Source of the DNA: GCA-2693325 sp036343635
GTDB taxonomy: Bacteria > Latescibacterota > UBA2968 > UBA8231
Direction: 5' to 3'
Length of the DNA stretch: 64,000 nucleotides
NCBI GenBank assembly: GCA_036343635.1
Contig: JAYYVF010000067.1
Location: forward strand, 1 to 64,000
The position numbers and the translations under genes are program-made. Under the pieces are notes generated by a model. The model was not told the DNA's origin. It did not search any database and saw only the letters and a list, made by a program, of their open reading frames with translations. Numbering within the stretch: position 1 is the first letter of the stretch; each line of letters starts with the position of its first letter. Below are positions 1 through 9,234 of the stretch, in pieces.

Positions 1-406
1 GGCGCTCACTAATATTACCGACCTCATCTCGGAGGGGACCATTCCCCGCGTGTCCATTGCAAACAAAAATATGTTCGACACCTAAACGTTGTAGTGATTC
101 ACAGATATCAAATGCCACAGTGAAAAAAGTTTCTGGTCGCAAACTCAGCGTTCCCTTGAACTCCATCCAGTGCTCTGAGATTCCAACAGACATCGGGGTA
201 GCGACGACCACTTGAGGATATAATTGGAGTGCTGCCTGATGCGCGACATAAGCAGCGCTGGCCGTGTCGTGTTCCATAGCCAAATGTTCATTATGTTGTT
301 CAGTGCTACCTGTTGGTAATATTGCTCCCTTGATTTGTCCGGCCTCTAAACGTTCGCGAACATGGCGCCGCGTAAGTTTCCACAGTCTAACTTCCTCTAC
401 TTTCAT
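1..406 (-). CDS. Creatininase-family amidohydrolase (3' end beyond window)
   Basis: The visible part is the N-terminal 135 residues, read from ATG at 406 behind an AGGAGA ribosome site. Known family traits are present: PTGSTEQHNEHLAMEHDTA near residue 31 supplies the metal-ligand Glu, His and Asp, and CNGHAGN near residue 117 matches the GHGGN-type loop. Members hydrolyse cyclic or linear amides (creatinine, formamides, mycofactocin precursors), so the substrate cannot be named from this fragment. It is transcribed divergently from the large unknown gene at 527. The C-terminus lies outside the window, so nothing can be said about it. Confidence 0.85.
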   Translation of the reverse strand, partial: MKVEEVRLWKLTRRHVRERLEAGQIKGAILPTGSTEQHNEHLAMEHDTASAAYVAHQAALQLYPQVVVATPMSVGISEHWMEFKGTLSLRPETFFTVAFDICESLQRLGVEHIFVCNGHAGNGPLRDEVGNISER

Positions 407-526
407 TTCCAATCTCCTAGTTAATTGGCTTCTTATACAATCACATTCACATTTGACACGAATTTCAATAGGAACTATCATGCACAATTATTGATCCAAC
501 CACAACTCTGTAAAAGGATTGCAATA

Positions 527-2662
527 ATGAGAGCTAAAAGTCAGACCTGCGGAATATTCGTTGACTGCCGCAATCACTGGACAGCTATTTTTGAAGAAAA
601 TGACCATGCCATTTCATTTGACAAATACAGAGGAGGTATAGTCAAAATCGGAAAAGATGGAGACGACCTATACAATGGATTAAAAACTTCAACTTTTAAA
701 ATTGCCTGTCGAATCCGATTAATATGTATTCAAGAAAAATTATCTGATGATCATGGAGAATCTGTCCTTATCCGTCAGGAAAATGACCGGGGACCCAAAT
801 TCCATTTCTTAGAAGAAGGCCCCATACGTGTCGGAATGCGAGTAGCTTTTGATTTGATCGATGATGAAGGACATTATCACGGCGATGGACGACAGGACAT
901 TTGGTTTTATCCAAACGGAGACACTTATTGTAATTTCAATTTGCAAATTGCAGATATCAGCGGGTACCAAACATTACAAGATGCTTATGTTGAAACCATC
1001 ACAGACAAGGAAGCCAATTTTGACACCGTAACAATTGGTCCCGAACGGCTACAAGGTTTTGGATCTCTTCGGCGCCCTATAGAAAAAAATTCGCGTAGCC
1101 AGACTATACTTTTCCAAGGGCAAGAAGAAAACGTAGGGATTTTCTGGGCTACAGAAAGTCCATCTTGCAATAAGCCAGTTTCGGATCACGGAGGCATACC
1201 ACCATTCTATGCTTCACACTGGCCAACCGGAATGCAACAATGGGCTCGAGGTGGGATGGGATGGGATTGCCACGGAGATAGTGCTGGGATTGACGCCTCT
1301 ATATCTTGCGAGGAAACCCGAGTAAGATTGAGCTGGCTAAGTGATGCGAATATGACAGAAAAAGATATAAGCAAGTGTACTTTTACCGGTAATTTTGTTA
1401 TGGTAAAGGCAGAAAATTCGCGAAAGTTGAATTCTCGAATTGAGGCGTTTCAACAACCGGTTGAACCAACAGCAATAGGCGGATACTTTCGCGGCTTTGC
1501 AGAAGAAAACGGGCAATATGAGATTGGACAAGTTGACCCCACGCAAACTCAAATAAAATTCCCCCCCGATCATTTGGAACGATTAGTTCGTATCCGTTTG
1601 TATCGCCGAAAAACAGACCCTCGGCATCGTGGCGGTATCCTGATCACTGTCAACGGTAAAAACAAACCTTTTCAATTAGTCTCAGAAGGTGAATTGACAG
1701 ATGATATTTGTGTGCCAATGGAAATGTCACATCGCAATGATTCTGTAGATGACGTGTTGCTGACAACCAGTTTAGATAGTAACCAAGAAACCTGTATAGA
1801 AATAAAGAAAATCCCTGGACTCCAAGCTGTCTATCAGAGTGAAATTACAGGATTAGACCTAAAGCGCAGAGCTGGCAACAAAAGAGATTTAGTTATTTGG
1901 ACAAGTCACAACCACGACAAACCCTTGTTAGAATTGGATCTATTTTCATGTGCCATACACCGTTTAACAAATTATGGTAGTAATGATCCTGTGCTCTGGG
2001 AAATGCCTTTAGCCTTTTTTGCTTCTTGCGGCATCTCTAAGAACCAATACTGCAATGACCTCCGCTCCTGGTCCATCCAGGAAAATGGACCAGATAATCT
2101 CTCTCTCTATTTTAACTCGGTCAACACCAACCGTGGAGCACAATCCGAAACTTGGTTGCGTATTCCTTACGATTGGCCCCGTCCTCGCCTTGAAGTAACC
2201 ATGAAGTTCACCACATTAAAACAATGGAACGATTTAAACGTCGAATTTTCGGACATCTTTCCGTATCCATCTCGACTTCCTGAGACGTGGTTCCATGATG
2301 CAGTACTGTTTGTCGAACCTAATGGTTCCTTTATCAAATACAACCACCGACCCGACCTAAGCGGTGGGACGTCTACCGGGTCACCTGACAAGCTATTTTA
2401 TGCTCTGTACGGTTCCGATAGGGGGAACATACTCACACTAATTGAAAACCCCCTACCAAATCAACCGATGCATTATTCTGTATGTGGCAATTACATTGAT
2501 GTCCATGTAAATTTCCAAATAGAACAAATACCTGTCCCCGCTAATACGACATTTGAAGTCAACTATATATCTGAAGTATTCGGAGATGACAAAACAAGCG
2601 TTGATGAATTAAAAATGATTGGTCAAAACTCTGTAGCTTCAGGAAAGCTTCTTATCAATTAA
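527..2662 (+). CDS. Large protein of unknown function (711 aa)
   Basis: I do not recognise this family. ATG at 527 is preferred over the upstream TTG at 425 because AAAGGA sits 8 bases upstream and the extra N-terminus looks untranslated. No signal peptide or membrane segment is visible. The protein is rich in aromatic residues, short beta-like strands and Asp/Asn, for example HYHGDGRQDIWFYPNGD near residue 110, HWPTGMQQWARGGMGWDCHGD near 232 and a C-terminal SPDKLFYALYGSDRGN stretch. That composition fits a multi-domain beta-sandwich protein, perhaps carbohydrate-acting, but this is a guess. It is a single gene, divergent from the creatininase, and is followed by about 250 bases of A+T-rich spacer before purF. 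Confidence 0.7.
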   Translation: MRAKSQTCGIFVDCRNHWTAIFEENDHAISFDKYRGGIVKIGKDGDDLYNGLKTSTFKIACRIRLICIQEKLSDDHGESVLIRQENDRGPKFHFLEEGPIRVGMRVAFDLIDDEGHYHGDGRQDIWFYPNGDTYCNFNLQIADISGYQTLQDAYVETITDKEANFDTVTIGPERLQGFGSLRRPIEKNSRSQTILFQGQEENVGIFWATESPSCNKPVSDHGGIPPFYASHWPTGMQQWARGGMGWDCHGDSAGIDASISCEETRVRLSWLSDANMTEKDISKCTFTGNFVMVKAENSRKLNSRIEAFQQPVEPTAIGGYFRGFAEENGQYEIGQVDPTQTQIKFPPDHLERLVRIRLYRRKTDPRHRGGILITVNGKNKPFQLVSEGELTDDICVPMEMSHRNDSVDDVLLTTSLDSNQETCIEIKKIPGLQAVYQSEITGLDLKRRAGNKRDLVIWTSHNHDKPLLELDLFSCAIHRLTNYGSNDPVLWEMPLAFFASCGISKNQYCNDLRSWSIQENGPDNLSLYFNSVNTNRGAQSETWLRIPYDWPRPRLEVTMKFTTLKQWNDLNVEFSDIFPYPSRLPETWFHDAVLFVEPNGSFIKYNHRPDLSGGTSTGSPDKLFYALYGSDRGNILTLIENPLPNQPMHYSVCGNYIDVHVNFQIEQIPVPANTTFEVNYISEVFGDDKTSVDELKMIGQNSVASGKLLIN

Positions 2663-2913
2663 CTCAAAATTACAATCTGGCGACGACATCTATATAAGAT
2701 AAAAATGAGTTAAATTTACCTCATGTATTACTCTTGGTAAATAAATTACATGACTTATTTCACTTATTTTTTCTGAGTAACGTGCAATTTTAGTAGAAAT
2801 CAGCTTTTCAACAGTGGCGATGGTTTATCCGATCTGTTAAATTATAACTGTTGAACAGCGACTCTGTTACTTTCATTCAATGTTTCTCTCATATTTCGAT
2901 AAAAGGCTTTTAC

Positions 2914-4428
2914 ATGCAGTCGTTGAAAAACGCACTTCTTGCACAATCTTTGTCGGAAAACTATTACAAATTCACCTCAAATAAACACCAAATACGAGAC
3001 GAATGCGGGGTTTTTGGTATTATGGGTCATCCTGATGCCGCAACTCTGACTGCACTTGGATTACAGGCTCTTCAGCATAGAGGCCAGGAAGCTGCAGGTA
3101 TAGTCACAGTTGATGGTGACCGATTTTACGCTGAACGCCGCATGGGTTTGGTGCGGGATAATTTCACTAAAAATTCTGTTATAAATAGACTCTGCGGAAA
3201 TATCGCAGTGGGACACGTTCGTTATTCTACTACCGGTGAAACGGCAATGCGAAACGTACAACCACTGTTTGCAGATATGAATTTTGGGGGATTATCAATA
3301 GCACATAATGGCAATCTAACTAATGCACTCGCAATAAGGCGTGAATTAGAGACAACCGGTGCGATATTTCAATCTACAACTGATACTGAGACGATACTGC
3401 ATTTAATTGCCCAATCTACCAGAGCAGGCGTCGTAGACAAATTTGTTGATGCTTTATTCCAAGTTAATGGTGCTTATGCCTTAATAGGGTCCTCAAAGGA
3501 TCAATTAATCGGCGTTAGAGACCCCCTCGGGATTAGGCCTCTCGTGCTTGGGCGTCTCGGCGAAAGTTATGTGTTGGCTTCTGAGACATGTGCCTTGGAC
3601 ATAATCGGAGCAGATTTTATTCGAGAGATAGAAAATGGAGAACTAGTTAGTATCACAAGCAATGGAATTGAGAGCCTCAAACCATTTCCGCCCATCAAGG
3701 AACGACCATGTATTTTTGAGTATATATACTTCGCCCGTCCAGACAGCCTCGTTGGTGGAAAAAGCGTTTATGAATGTCGAAAAAATTTTGGAAGAGAATT
3801 AGCAACGGAAAGTCACGTTGAAGCCGATATGGTTATTCCCGTTCCCGATTCAGGTGTGCCAGCGGCTATAGGCTATGCAGAAGCCTCGGGCATACCGTAC
3901 GAATTGGGTATAATCCGCAATCATTACGTTGGCCGGACCTTTATACAACCTCAGCAATCGATAAGATCGTTTGGCGTAAAATTAAAACATAATGCAAATG
4001 CAAGTCTAATCCGTGGGAAGAAAATAATTCTTTTGGACGATTCAATCGTACGAGGCACCACTTCCGTAAAAATCGTGCGCATGATGCGCGAAGCCGGCGC
4101 GAAAGAAGTCCATTTTAGAGTAGCTTCACCTCCAATCACCCACCCCGATTTTTATGGTATTGACACGCCAAATAAAGATCAGTTACTGGCCTCCAGTAAT
4201 ACATGCGAAGAAATGCGCGATCATCTCGAGGCAGACAGCCTTTCTTTCCTATCTATTTCAGGCTTGTATCGAGCCCTTGGACATCCTAATGGTAGGAACA
4301 ATACACTACCCCAATTTACCGACCACTGCTTTACTGGTGATTATCCAACAACCTTGGAAGATCGTGATGGAAAACAGGTTGAATTTCAGTTATCTTTTCT
4401 GTCTTCTCCGACAAATCCAGAAGGTTAA
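2914..4428 (+). CDS. purF: Amidophosphoribosyltransferase (PurF)
   Basis: Catalyses the first committed step of purine synthesis: PRPP plus glutamine gives phosphoribosylamine. ATG at 2914 follows AAAGG; a longer TTG start at 2851 is less likely. An N-terminal propeptide of 30 residues precedes the nucleophile Cys31 in DECGVFGI, longer than the 11 residues of Bacillus PurF. The Ntn glutaminase domain follows (LQHRGQEAAG, GHVRYSTTG, HNGNL), then the PRTase domain with PRPP loop ILLDDSIVRGTTS near residue 370. Of the four Fe-S cysteines of the Bacillus enzyme, those in RPCIFEY and HCFTGDYP remain, while HPCFYG is HPDFYG and the Cys three before the last is Thr. The cluster is therefore probably absent. 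Single-gene unit ending in a terminator. Confidence 0.95.
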   Translation: MQSLKNALLAQSLSENYYKFTSNKHQIRDECGVFGIMGHPDAATLTALGLQALQHRGQEAAGIVTVDGDRFYAERRMGLVRDNFTKNSVINRLCGNIAVGHVRYSTTGETAMRNVQPLFADMNFGGLSIAHNGNLTNALAIRRELETTGAIFQSTTDTETILHLIAQSTRAGVVDKFVDALFQVNGAYALIGSSKDQLIGVRDPLGIRPLVLGRLGESYVLASETCALDIIGADFIREIENGELVSITSNGIESLKPFPPIKERPCIFEYIYFARPDSLVGGKSVYECRKNFGRELATESHVEADMVIPVPDSGVPAAIGYAEASGIPYELGIIRNHYVGRTFIQPQQSIRSFGVKLKHNANASLIRGKKIILLDDSIVRGTTSVKIVRMMREAGAKEVHFRVASPPITHPDFYGIDTPNKDQLLASSNTCEEMRDHLEADSLSFLSISGLYRALGHPNGRNNTLPQFTDHCFTGDYPTTLEDRDGKQVEFQLSFLSSPTNPEG

Positions 4429-4435
4429 TTTAATT

Positions 4436-4492
4436 AAAAAAAAACCCCAACAAGATCTGTTAATGAAAACTAAAGTCTTATCGGGGTTTTTA
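4436..4492. terminator. Bidirectional terminator between purF and aldolase
   Basis: AAAAACCCC and GGGGTTTTT form complementary arms about 34 bases apart, with additional AGA/TCT pairing inside. The A-run on one side and T-run on the other let it work for both convergent genes. Confidence 0.65.
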
Positions 4493-4537
4493 ATATTATT
4501 TTTTTAACAAACAGTTTTAAATTCTTTTAGTAGAGTT

Positions 4538-5566
4538 CTAACTACCGATGCTCTTTCCGGCAGATCTTAAATCATGACAAGCCTGGACAACACGCGACGA
4601 CATACTGGCACGTCCCATTTTCAACCAGGCTCGGGGGTCATACATTTTCTTATTTCCAACCTCACCTTCAATTTTCAACACACCTTCATAGTTAGTTAGC
4701 ATGTGGTCTGCCACGGGGCGCGAAAAAGCATATTGCGTGTCCGTATCAACATTCATCTTAATTACACCATAATTTAATGTCTCTTGGATTTCTTCCTGAC
4801 TCGAACCGGAACCACCATGAAAAACCAACCAAAACCGAGCCTCTTCACCATGCTTGGAAATAACAGCCTTTTGACCATCTTCTAAAATAGATGGTGTTAG
4901 AACCACGTTACCAGGCTTATATACACCGTGAACATTTCCAAATGTAGCAGCCAACATAAACTTTGCATCTTTTACTGAAATTAGCGCCTCATATACTGCT
5001 ACCATATCCTCAGGAGTAGTATAGAGTTTTTCTTTGTCAATGCCCTCGCGATTAAGGCCATCTTCTTCACCACCAACAACTCCGGTCTCAACCTCCAGAA
5101 TAATTCCATTGTCACGACACATCTCTAACAAAGGTAACGCAGTTGCCAAGTTTTCATCTAAAGGAAGATCACTCCCATCGTACATATGACTTGAAAATAA
5201 ATTTGGCTGACCGGCAGCACGACGTCTCTTGGTTTCTGTTATGAGCGGCTTAAGAAACTTCTCGACCTTATCCGTAGTACAGTGATCGGTATGAAGAGCA
5301 ATATTTACATCGTAAGAATTTGCCACTCGCTGTATATGTTCAGCCAGTGAAACAGCACCCAATACAGCATCCTTTAAATTACCTGAAGTATGTTCACCGC
5401 CACCAGTAGAAACCTGTACGATTCCATCACTACCGGCCTCGACGAAACCTTCAATTGCGGCATTTGCAGTATCAACATTTGACACATTAATCGCAGGATA
5501 CGCATAACTTCCAATTTGAGCACTGTCTAACATCTTACAATATTTTTCAAAATCCACTATTGGCAT
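4538..5566 (-). CDS. fba: Class II fructose-bisphosphate aldolase
   Basis: Zinc-dependent cleavage of fructose-1,6-bisphosphate to DHAP and glyceraldehyde-3-phosphate in glycolysis and gluconeogenesis. At 342 aa it matches the long (mycobacterial/E. coli FbaA) type. Visible motifs are YAYPAINVSN at the N-terminus, the Zn motif ALHTDHC near residue 92, the acidic LEVETGVVGGEED, NVHGVYKPG, FHGGSGS and NVDTDTQYA phosphate-binding segments. The ATG at 5566 has GAGAGGA upstream. It stands alone, convergent with purF, which agrees with housekeeping expression. Confidence 0.95.
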   Translation of the reverse strand: MPIVDFEKYCKMLDSAQIGSYAYPAINVSNVDTANAAIEGFVEAGSDGIVQVSTGGGEHTSGNLKDAVLGAVSLAEHIQRVANSYDVNIALHTDHCTTDKVEKFLKPLITETKRRRAAGQPNLFSSHMYDGSDLPLDENLATALPLLEMCRDNGIILEVETGVVGGEEDGLNREGIDKEKLYTTPEDMVAVYEALISVKDAKFMLAATFGNVHGVYKPGNVVLTPSILEDGQKAVISKHGEEARFWLVFHGGSGSSQEEIQETLNYGVIKMNVDTDTQYAFSRPVADHMLTNYEGVLKIEGEVGNKKMYDPRAWLKMGRASMSSRVVQACHDLRSAGKSIGS

Positions 5567-5799
5567 CTTAATCCTCTCGTTCCAGCCTAGTAACTAATTT
5601 AAAAATCAACCACTAACTCCATTTTAAACCATTTAAAAAGTATGTTTTTATTCGTTAATAGCTATTAATTATAAATGCCAAAAGAGTCTGAAAAATCCTC
5701 TCCGATAGATTCAAATTGAAAAGCTAATTAAGAGTAGTTAGTTCAAATTTTTCAATGAACGCGCGTGACAGGGTATAACTTGATCGGCATGCAAAATCA

Positions 5800-6138
5800 T
5801 TAAATCGCTGTATCACCAGTTTCACCAGTCCGGATACGGACAACTTCTTCTACAGGAATTACGAAAATTTTACCATCTCCAATTTTGCCTGTGTTTGAAG
5901 CTTCACGAATAGCACCAACTGCTACATCAAGAACATCATCACCGACTACTACTTCGACAGATACCTTTGGCGTAAAGTCAACCACATATTCTGCTCCACG
6001 ATATACTTCTTTATGGCCTTTTTGCCGACCATATCCCTTAACCTCACTAACGGTCATACCCATAACCCCGAGCTTGTTTAGAGAATCTTTAATCTGATCC
6101 AGCGCACTTGGCCTTACAACACACTTTAGCAATTTCAT
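5800..6138 (-). CDS. glnB: PII nitrogen regulatory protein (GlnB/GlnK family)
   Basis: Trimeric sensor of 2-oxoglutarate, ATP/ADP and, through T-loop uridylylation, glutamine. The 112 residues match family length. EVKGYGRQKGHKEVYRGAEY carries the T-loop with the uridylylatable Tyr, VDFTPK follows, and TGKIGDGKIFV is the second PII signature. AGGAGG lies before ATG 6138. No amtB or glnA is adjacent, so GlnB versus GlnK cannot be settled from context. About 200 A+T-rich bases separate it from the divergent dehydrogenase and should hold both promoters. Confidence 0.93.
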   Translation of the reverse strand: MKLLKCVVRPSALDQIKDSLNKLGVMGMTVSEVKGYGRQKGHKEVYRGAEYVVDFTPKVSVEVVVGDDVLDVAVGAIREASNTGKIGDGKIFVIPVEEVVRIRTGETGDTAI

Positions 6139-6338
6139 CTGCGTTTCCCTCCTATGGATTCAAAGAAACAGTTCTGAAAAAAGGTGTAAAATGTTTAGCA
6201 AAGACAATAATATAACAATATTTTTATCTTTTGAAGAATTTTTGTATCCGTTTTCGAAAAACACATTTAGCTTTGGCTATATTTCCAACCTATACTCATC
6301 GAAACATATCGTGACTCCAAATGAGAAAGTAAGGTATT

Positions 6339-7292
6339 ATGAAAGCACTAGTAAAAGGGCCAATCAATATTAAAAAAGCATCAGAAGTCGCGCCGGAGCT
6401 TGACATAATACAAGTCAACGATGAAGCCTCGCTTTTTTCACACGCGCACGATGCTGATATCATACTAATGATGAATTTGGGTTGGATTCGCAATGGATTT
6501 CCAGCGCTATTAAATGCTTCGCCAAAGCTGCGGTGGTTTCACTGTTCAAGTGCCGGCATAGACCCCTTAATTTGCCCGGAGCTGGTTGATTCTGATGTCT
6601 CACTTACCTGCGGAAAAGGTTTAACTGTCGGCCCTCTTCTAGCGGAACATGCATTTGCGTTGATGATGTCTCTAACTAGAGGTCTTGTTGAATCCGCTCG
6701 AGTAAAACAATGGAATCCGCAATCTTCTTCAGCACAGCGAGCATACGAAATTGGCGGGAAAAAATTAGGGATCGTTGGTTTTGGCGGAACAGGAAAAGAA
6801 CTGGCATTAAGAGCCCAATCATTTGGTATGGAAGTAATTGCAATCCGCCGCACCCCAGCGTGCAAAAGTAATTTTATAGAATGGAGTCAAGATCGTTTGC
6901 TAGACATGCTAGAGATTTCAGATTTCGTCGTCATCGCCGTACCAGACACACCGGACACCAGATCTATGTTTAACTCTGAGGCATTTCTTCGTATGAAAAA
7001 ATCAGCAATTTTGATAAACGTTGGTCGAGGACAAACGGTTGAGACCGATGCTCTGGTAAATGCCCTAATCGATAAGCAAATTGCTGGAGCTGGATTGGAC
7101 GTAGTTGATCCAGAGCCACTCCCTAAAAGTCACCCACTATGGGAAATGGATAACGTCATAATAACGCCCCATATAGCCGGGAATTCACCTGAACGTGCAA
7201 AGCGGAATGAAATAGCTGTTCTGAATAATTTGGAAAGATTTTGCAACGGTTCGCCGCTAAAAGGTACCGTTGACGTGAATCTTGGATATTAG
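6339..7292 (+). CDS. D-2-hydroxyacid dehydrogenase family oxidoreductase
   Basis: NAD-dependent dehydrogenase of the formate/glycerate type. The Rossmann core begins near residue 142 with GIVGFGGTG. The catalytic Arg is in INVGRGQTVET, the Glu in VDPEPLPKSHPL and the His in ITPHIAGNSP, so the Arg-Glu-His triad is complete. The N-terminal substrate domain has the usual FHCSSAGID segment. At 317 aa it is normal in length. The gene converges with an amidohydrolase, whose stop overlaps its 3' end by four bases. Substrate is unknown; the neighbours (lactonase-like hydrolase, threonine aldolase) suggest small hydroxy- or amino-acid metabolism. Confidence 0.88.
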   Translation: MKALVKGPINIKKASEVAPELDIIQVNDEASLFSHAHDADIILMMNLGWIRNGFPALLNASPKLRWFHCSSAGIDPLICPELVDSDVSLTCGKGLTVGPLLAEHAFALMMSLTRGLVESARVKQWNPQSSSAQRAYEIGGKKLGIVGFGGTGKELALRAQSFGMEVIAIRRTPACKSNFIEWSQDRLLDMLEISDFVVIAVPDTPDTRSMFNSEAFLRMKKSAILINVGRGQTVETDALVNALIDKQIAGAGLDVVDPEPLPKSHPLWEMDNVIITPHIAGNSPERAKRNEIAVLNNLERFCNGSPLKGTVDVNLGY

Positions 7293-8122
7293 CCCCAACG
7301 ATAAACCCTTTCGGCATTACGACAAAAATAATCTTCACGGGCTTCCGGTCCCTTTTTATCAAAAAAACGGCGAACGATTCCCAAGGCAGCTTTAAAACTG
7401 CCTGCACGTTCACAGACCGGCCAGTTACTACCATAAATCAAACGATCCTGACCAAACGCCGACCACATCTCTTCGAGGGCCAACGCATACCATGAATCGT
7501 CTTCCGGAGCTGGTTGCTTAGTGCTTTGTTCCATAACTGCCGAAACCTTTAAATGAACATTTTCACAGTCGGCCATTTCTTTGATTCCTGCCATCCAATT
7601 AGCATCAGGCGTCTCTCCATTTATTGGACCGTGTCCGGTATGGTTTACAATAATACGTAGGGCTGGGATTTCACGAGCCAGTGACGCGATAGCTAAAAAT
7701 TGCGGGGGATTAACTAAGACATCCAAGGCCAAATCACATTCTGACAACAATCGCATGTCACTTACAAACGATCCCGAATCAATGTCATCAAAGTATCCAC
7801 CACCACACCTAATCCCACAAAAACGAGGATGATCAGAAAAACGCTTCAGATTTGCTCTGAATTCCGGACGCGCCGGATCTACGTGACCGACCAAACCCAC
7901 TATGAACGGATCCTCTTCTGCCAAATCCAGAATCCATTGATTATCATCCAGCCAGGCACTCGCCTCCACAACTACAGTACCCGTTACTCCTTCGGGTTCT
8001 GCGATCTGTCGATAATCCGCAGGTAAAACAGTACGATAGAGCAATTCATTGTCCGGACCAGGCCAGGGGACTCCTTCTGGCCGTGAAGGGTCATAGAAAT
8101 GAGTATGAGTATCAATAATCAC
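7289..8122 (-). CDS. Amidohydrolase-2 family protein (lactonase-like)
   Basis: TIM-barrel metal hydrolase of the COG3618 type that includes L-fuconolactonase and rhamnonolactonase. GTG at 8122 is chosen because TAGGAG lies 8 bases upstream and translation then begins VIIDTHTHFYDP, the canonical N-terminal HxH motif; the longer frame to 8218 overlaps the previous gene. Other motifs are VNHTGHG (metal/catalytic His) near residue 160 and LIYGSNWPVC near 243 with the usual Asp position occupied by Asn. It starts 10 bases after the threonine aldolase stop, so the two are probably cotranscribed. Likely role: hydrolysis of a sugar-acid lactone. Confidence 0.85.
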   Translation of the reverse strand: MIIDTHTHFYDPSRPEGVPWPGPDNELLYRTVLPADYRQIAEPEGVTGTVVVEASAWLDDNQWILDLAEEDPFIVGLVGHVDPARPEFRANLKRFSDHPRFCGIRCGGGYFDDIDSGSFVSDMRLLSECDLALDVLVNPPQFLAIASLAREIPALRIIVNHTGHGPINGETPDANWMAGIKEMADCENVHLKVSAVMEQSTKQPAPEDDSWYALALEEMWSAFGQDRLIYGSNWPVCERAGSFKAALGIVRRFFDKKGPEAREDYFCRNAERVYRWG

Positions 8123-8132
8123 TTTAGTACTC

Positions 8133-9215
8133 CTATTTAGTTTGAATTCTCTTAGGATACAATATTTTGTGCTCCAACAGATCCCCGAACTTTTCAATTT
8201 CTTCTGTCGTTGTATCAAATGACGTCATCAACCGAACTTCCCCCAAGGCAACATTCCAGTCGTAAAAAAAACACTCCTCGCGAAGTTCCCCAATAACTTT
8301 CTCAGGAATACAAGCAAATACTGCATTCGCTTCTGTTCTTTGAGTCAGTTGAACTTGCGGAATAGATTTGACACGACTTGCTAAAACTTTCGCCATGGCG
8401 TTCGCATGGTCCGCGTTTCGTCGCCAAAGATCTCCCTCGAGAAGTGCACAAAATTGAGCAGAGATAAAACGCATTTTCGAAGCTAATTGCATATTTTGCT
8501 TGCGATAAAATCTATAATCAGATGCTAGGTCCGACGAAAGAAAAATCACAGCCTCTCCAAAAAGTAAACCGTTCTTCGTACCTCCAAAAGATACAATGTC
8601 CACACCAACCTCTTTACTAATAGCTCTAAGGTCAACACCAAGAGAAACCGCAGCATTTGAAAAACGGGCTCCATCCACGTGAAGATATAGATTATTCTCA
8701 TGTGCGATATCAGATAGAGCGGATAGCTCTTGCGGGGTATAAACAGTACCCATCTCTGTTGACTGGGCAATAGAAATTACCCGTGGACGAACTTGATGCT
8801 CTCCTCTTTGTGTCGGGACATAATCCAGCACTTGAGTTGGAGAAATTTTACCATCATCTGTCGGCAGAGTAAGCAGCTTTACTCCCGCAAGCTGTTCGGG
8901 AGCACCACACTCATCGATATTCAAATGAGATGTTTCTGCGCATATTACGGCATCGTATGGTTTAGTAATTGCTGAGAGAGCTGTAACATTTGCACCCGTA
9001 CCATTGAAAACAAAATAACTCACCGATTCGCTTCCAAAATGTTGACGTAGTAGAGCCTGTGCGCGCTCAGTAAAAGGATCGTCTCCATACGAATGAGCGT
9101 GTCCTACGTTGGCTGACTCAATAGCCTGCAAAATTTCAGGGTGAACCCCTGCATGATTATCGCTACCCAAACCCTTCTTAAAAACAGACATCCCTTGATC
9201 AGTTTCCATATTCAC
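8133..9215 (-). CDS. ltaE: Low-specificity threonine aldolase / beta-eliminating lyase
   Basis: PLP-dependent fold-type I enzyme that cleaves L-threonine or allo-threonine to glycine and acetaldehyde. Visible features are the GSDNHAGVHPEI N-terminus, SYGDDPFTERAQ, the VDGARFSNAAV Asp-Arg pair that contacts PLP, and the Schiff-base lysine in SFGGTKNG. At 360 aa it has family length. A GTG (9215) and an ATG two codons later (9209) are both possible starts; neither has a strong ribosome site. It lies upstream of the lactonase-like gene in the same operon. A 3-hydroxyaspartate or other beta-hydroxy-amino-acid aldolase role cannot be excluded. Confidence 0.87.
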   Translation of the reverse strand: MNMETDQGMSVFKKGLGSDNHAGVHPEILQAIESANVGHAHSYGDDPFTERAQALLRQHFGSESVSYFVFNGTGANVTALSAITKPYDAVICAETSHLNIDECGAPEQLAGVKLLTLPTDDGKISPTQVLDYVPTQRGEHQVRPRVISIAQSTEMGTVYTPQELSALSDIAHENNLYLHVDGARFSNAAVSLGVDLRAISKEVGVDIVSFGGTKNGLLFGEAVIFLSSDLASDYRFYRKQNMQLASKMRFISAQFCALLEGDLWRRNADHANAMAKVLASRVKSIPQVQLTQRTEANAVFACIPEKVIGELREECFFYDWNVALGEVRLMTSFDTTTEEIEKFGDLLEHKILYPKRIQTK

Positions 9216-9234
9216 ATTTCATCTTAAATTAAAA

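Noticed and set aside
264..494. 76-aa plus-strand ORF opposite the creatininase start
   Set aside because: It is antisense to the creatininase N-terminus, whose motifs are clear, and has no ribosome site.
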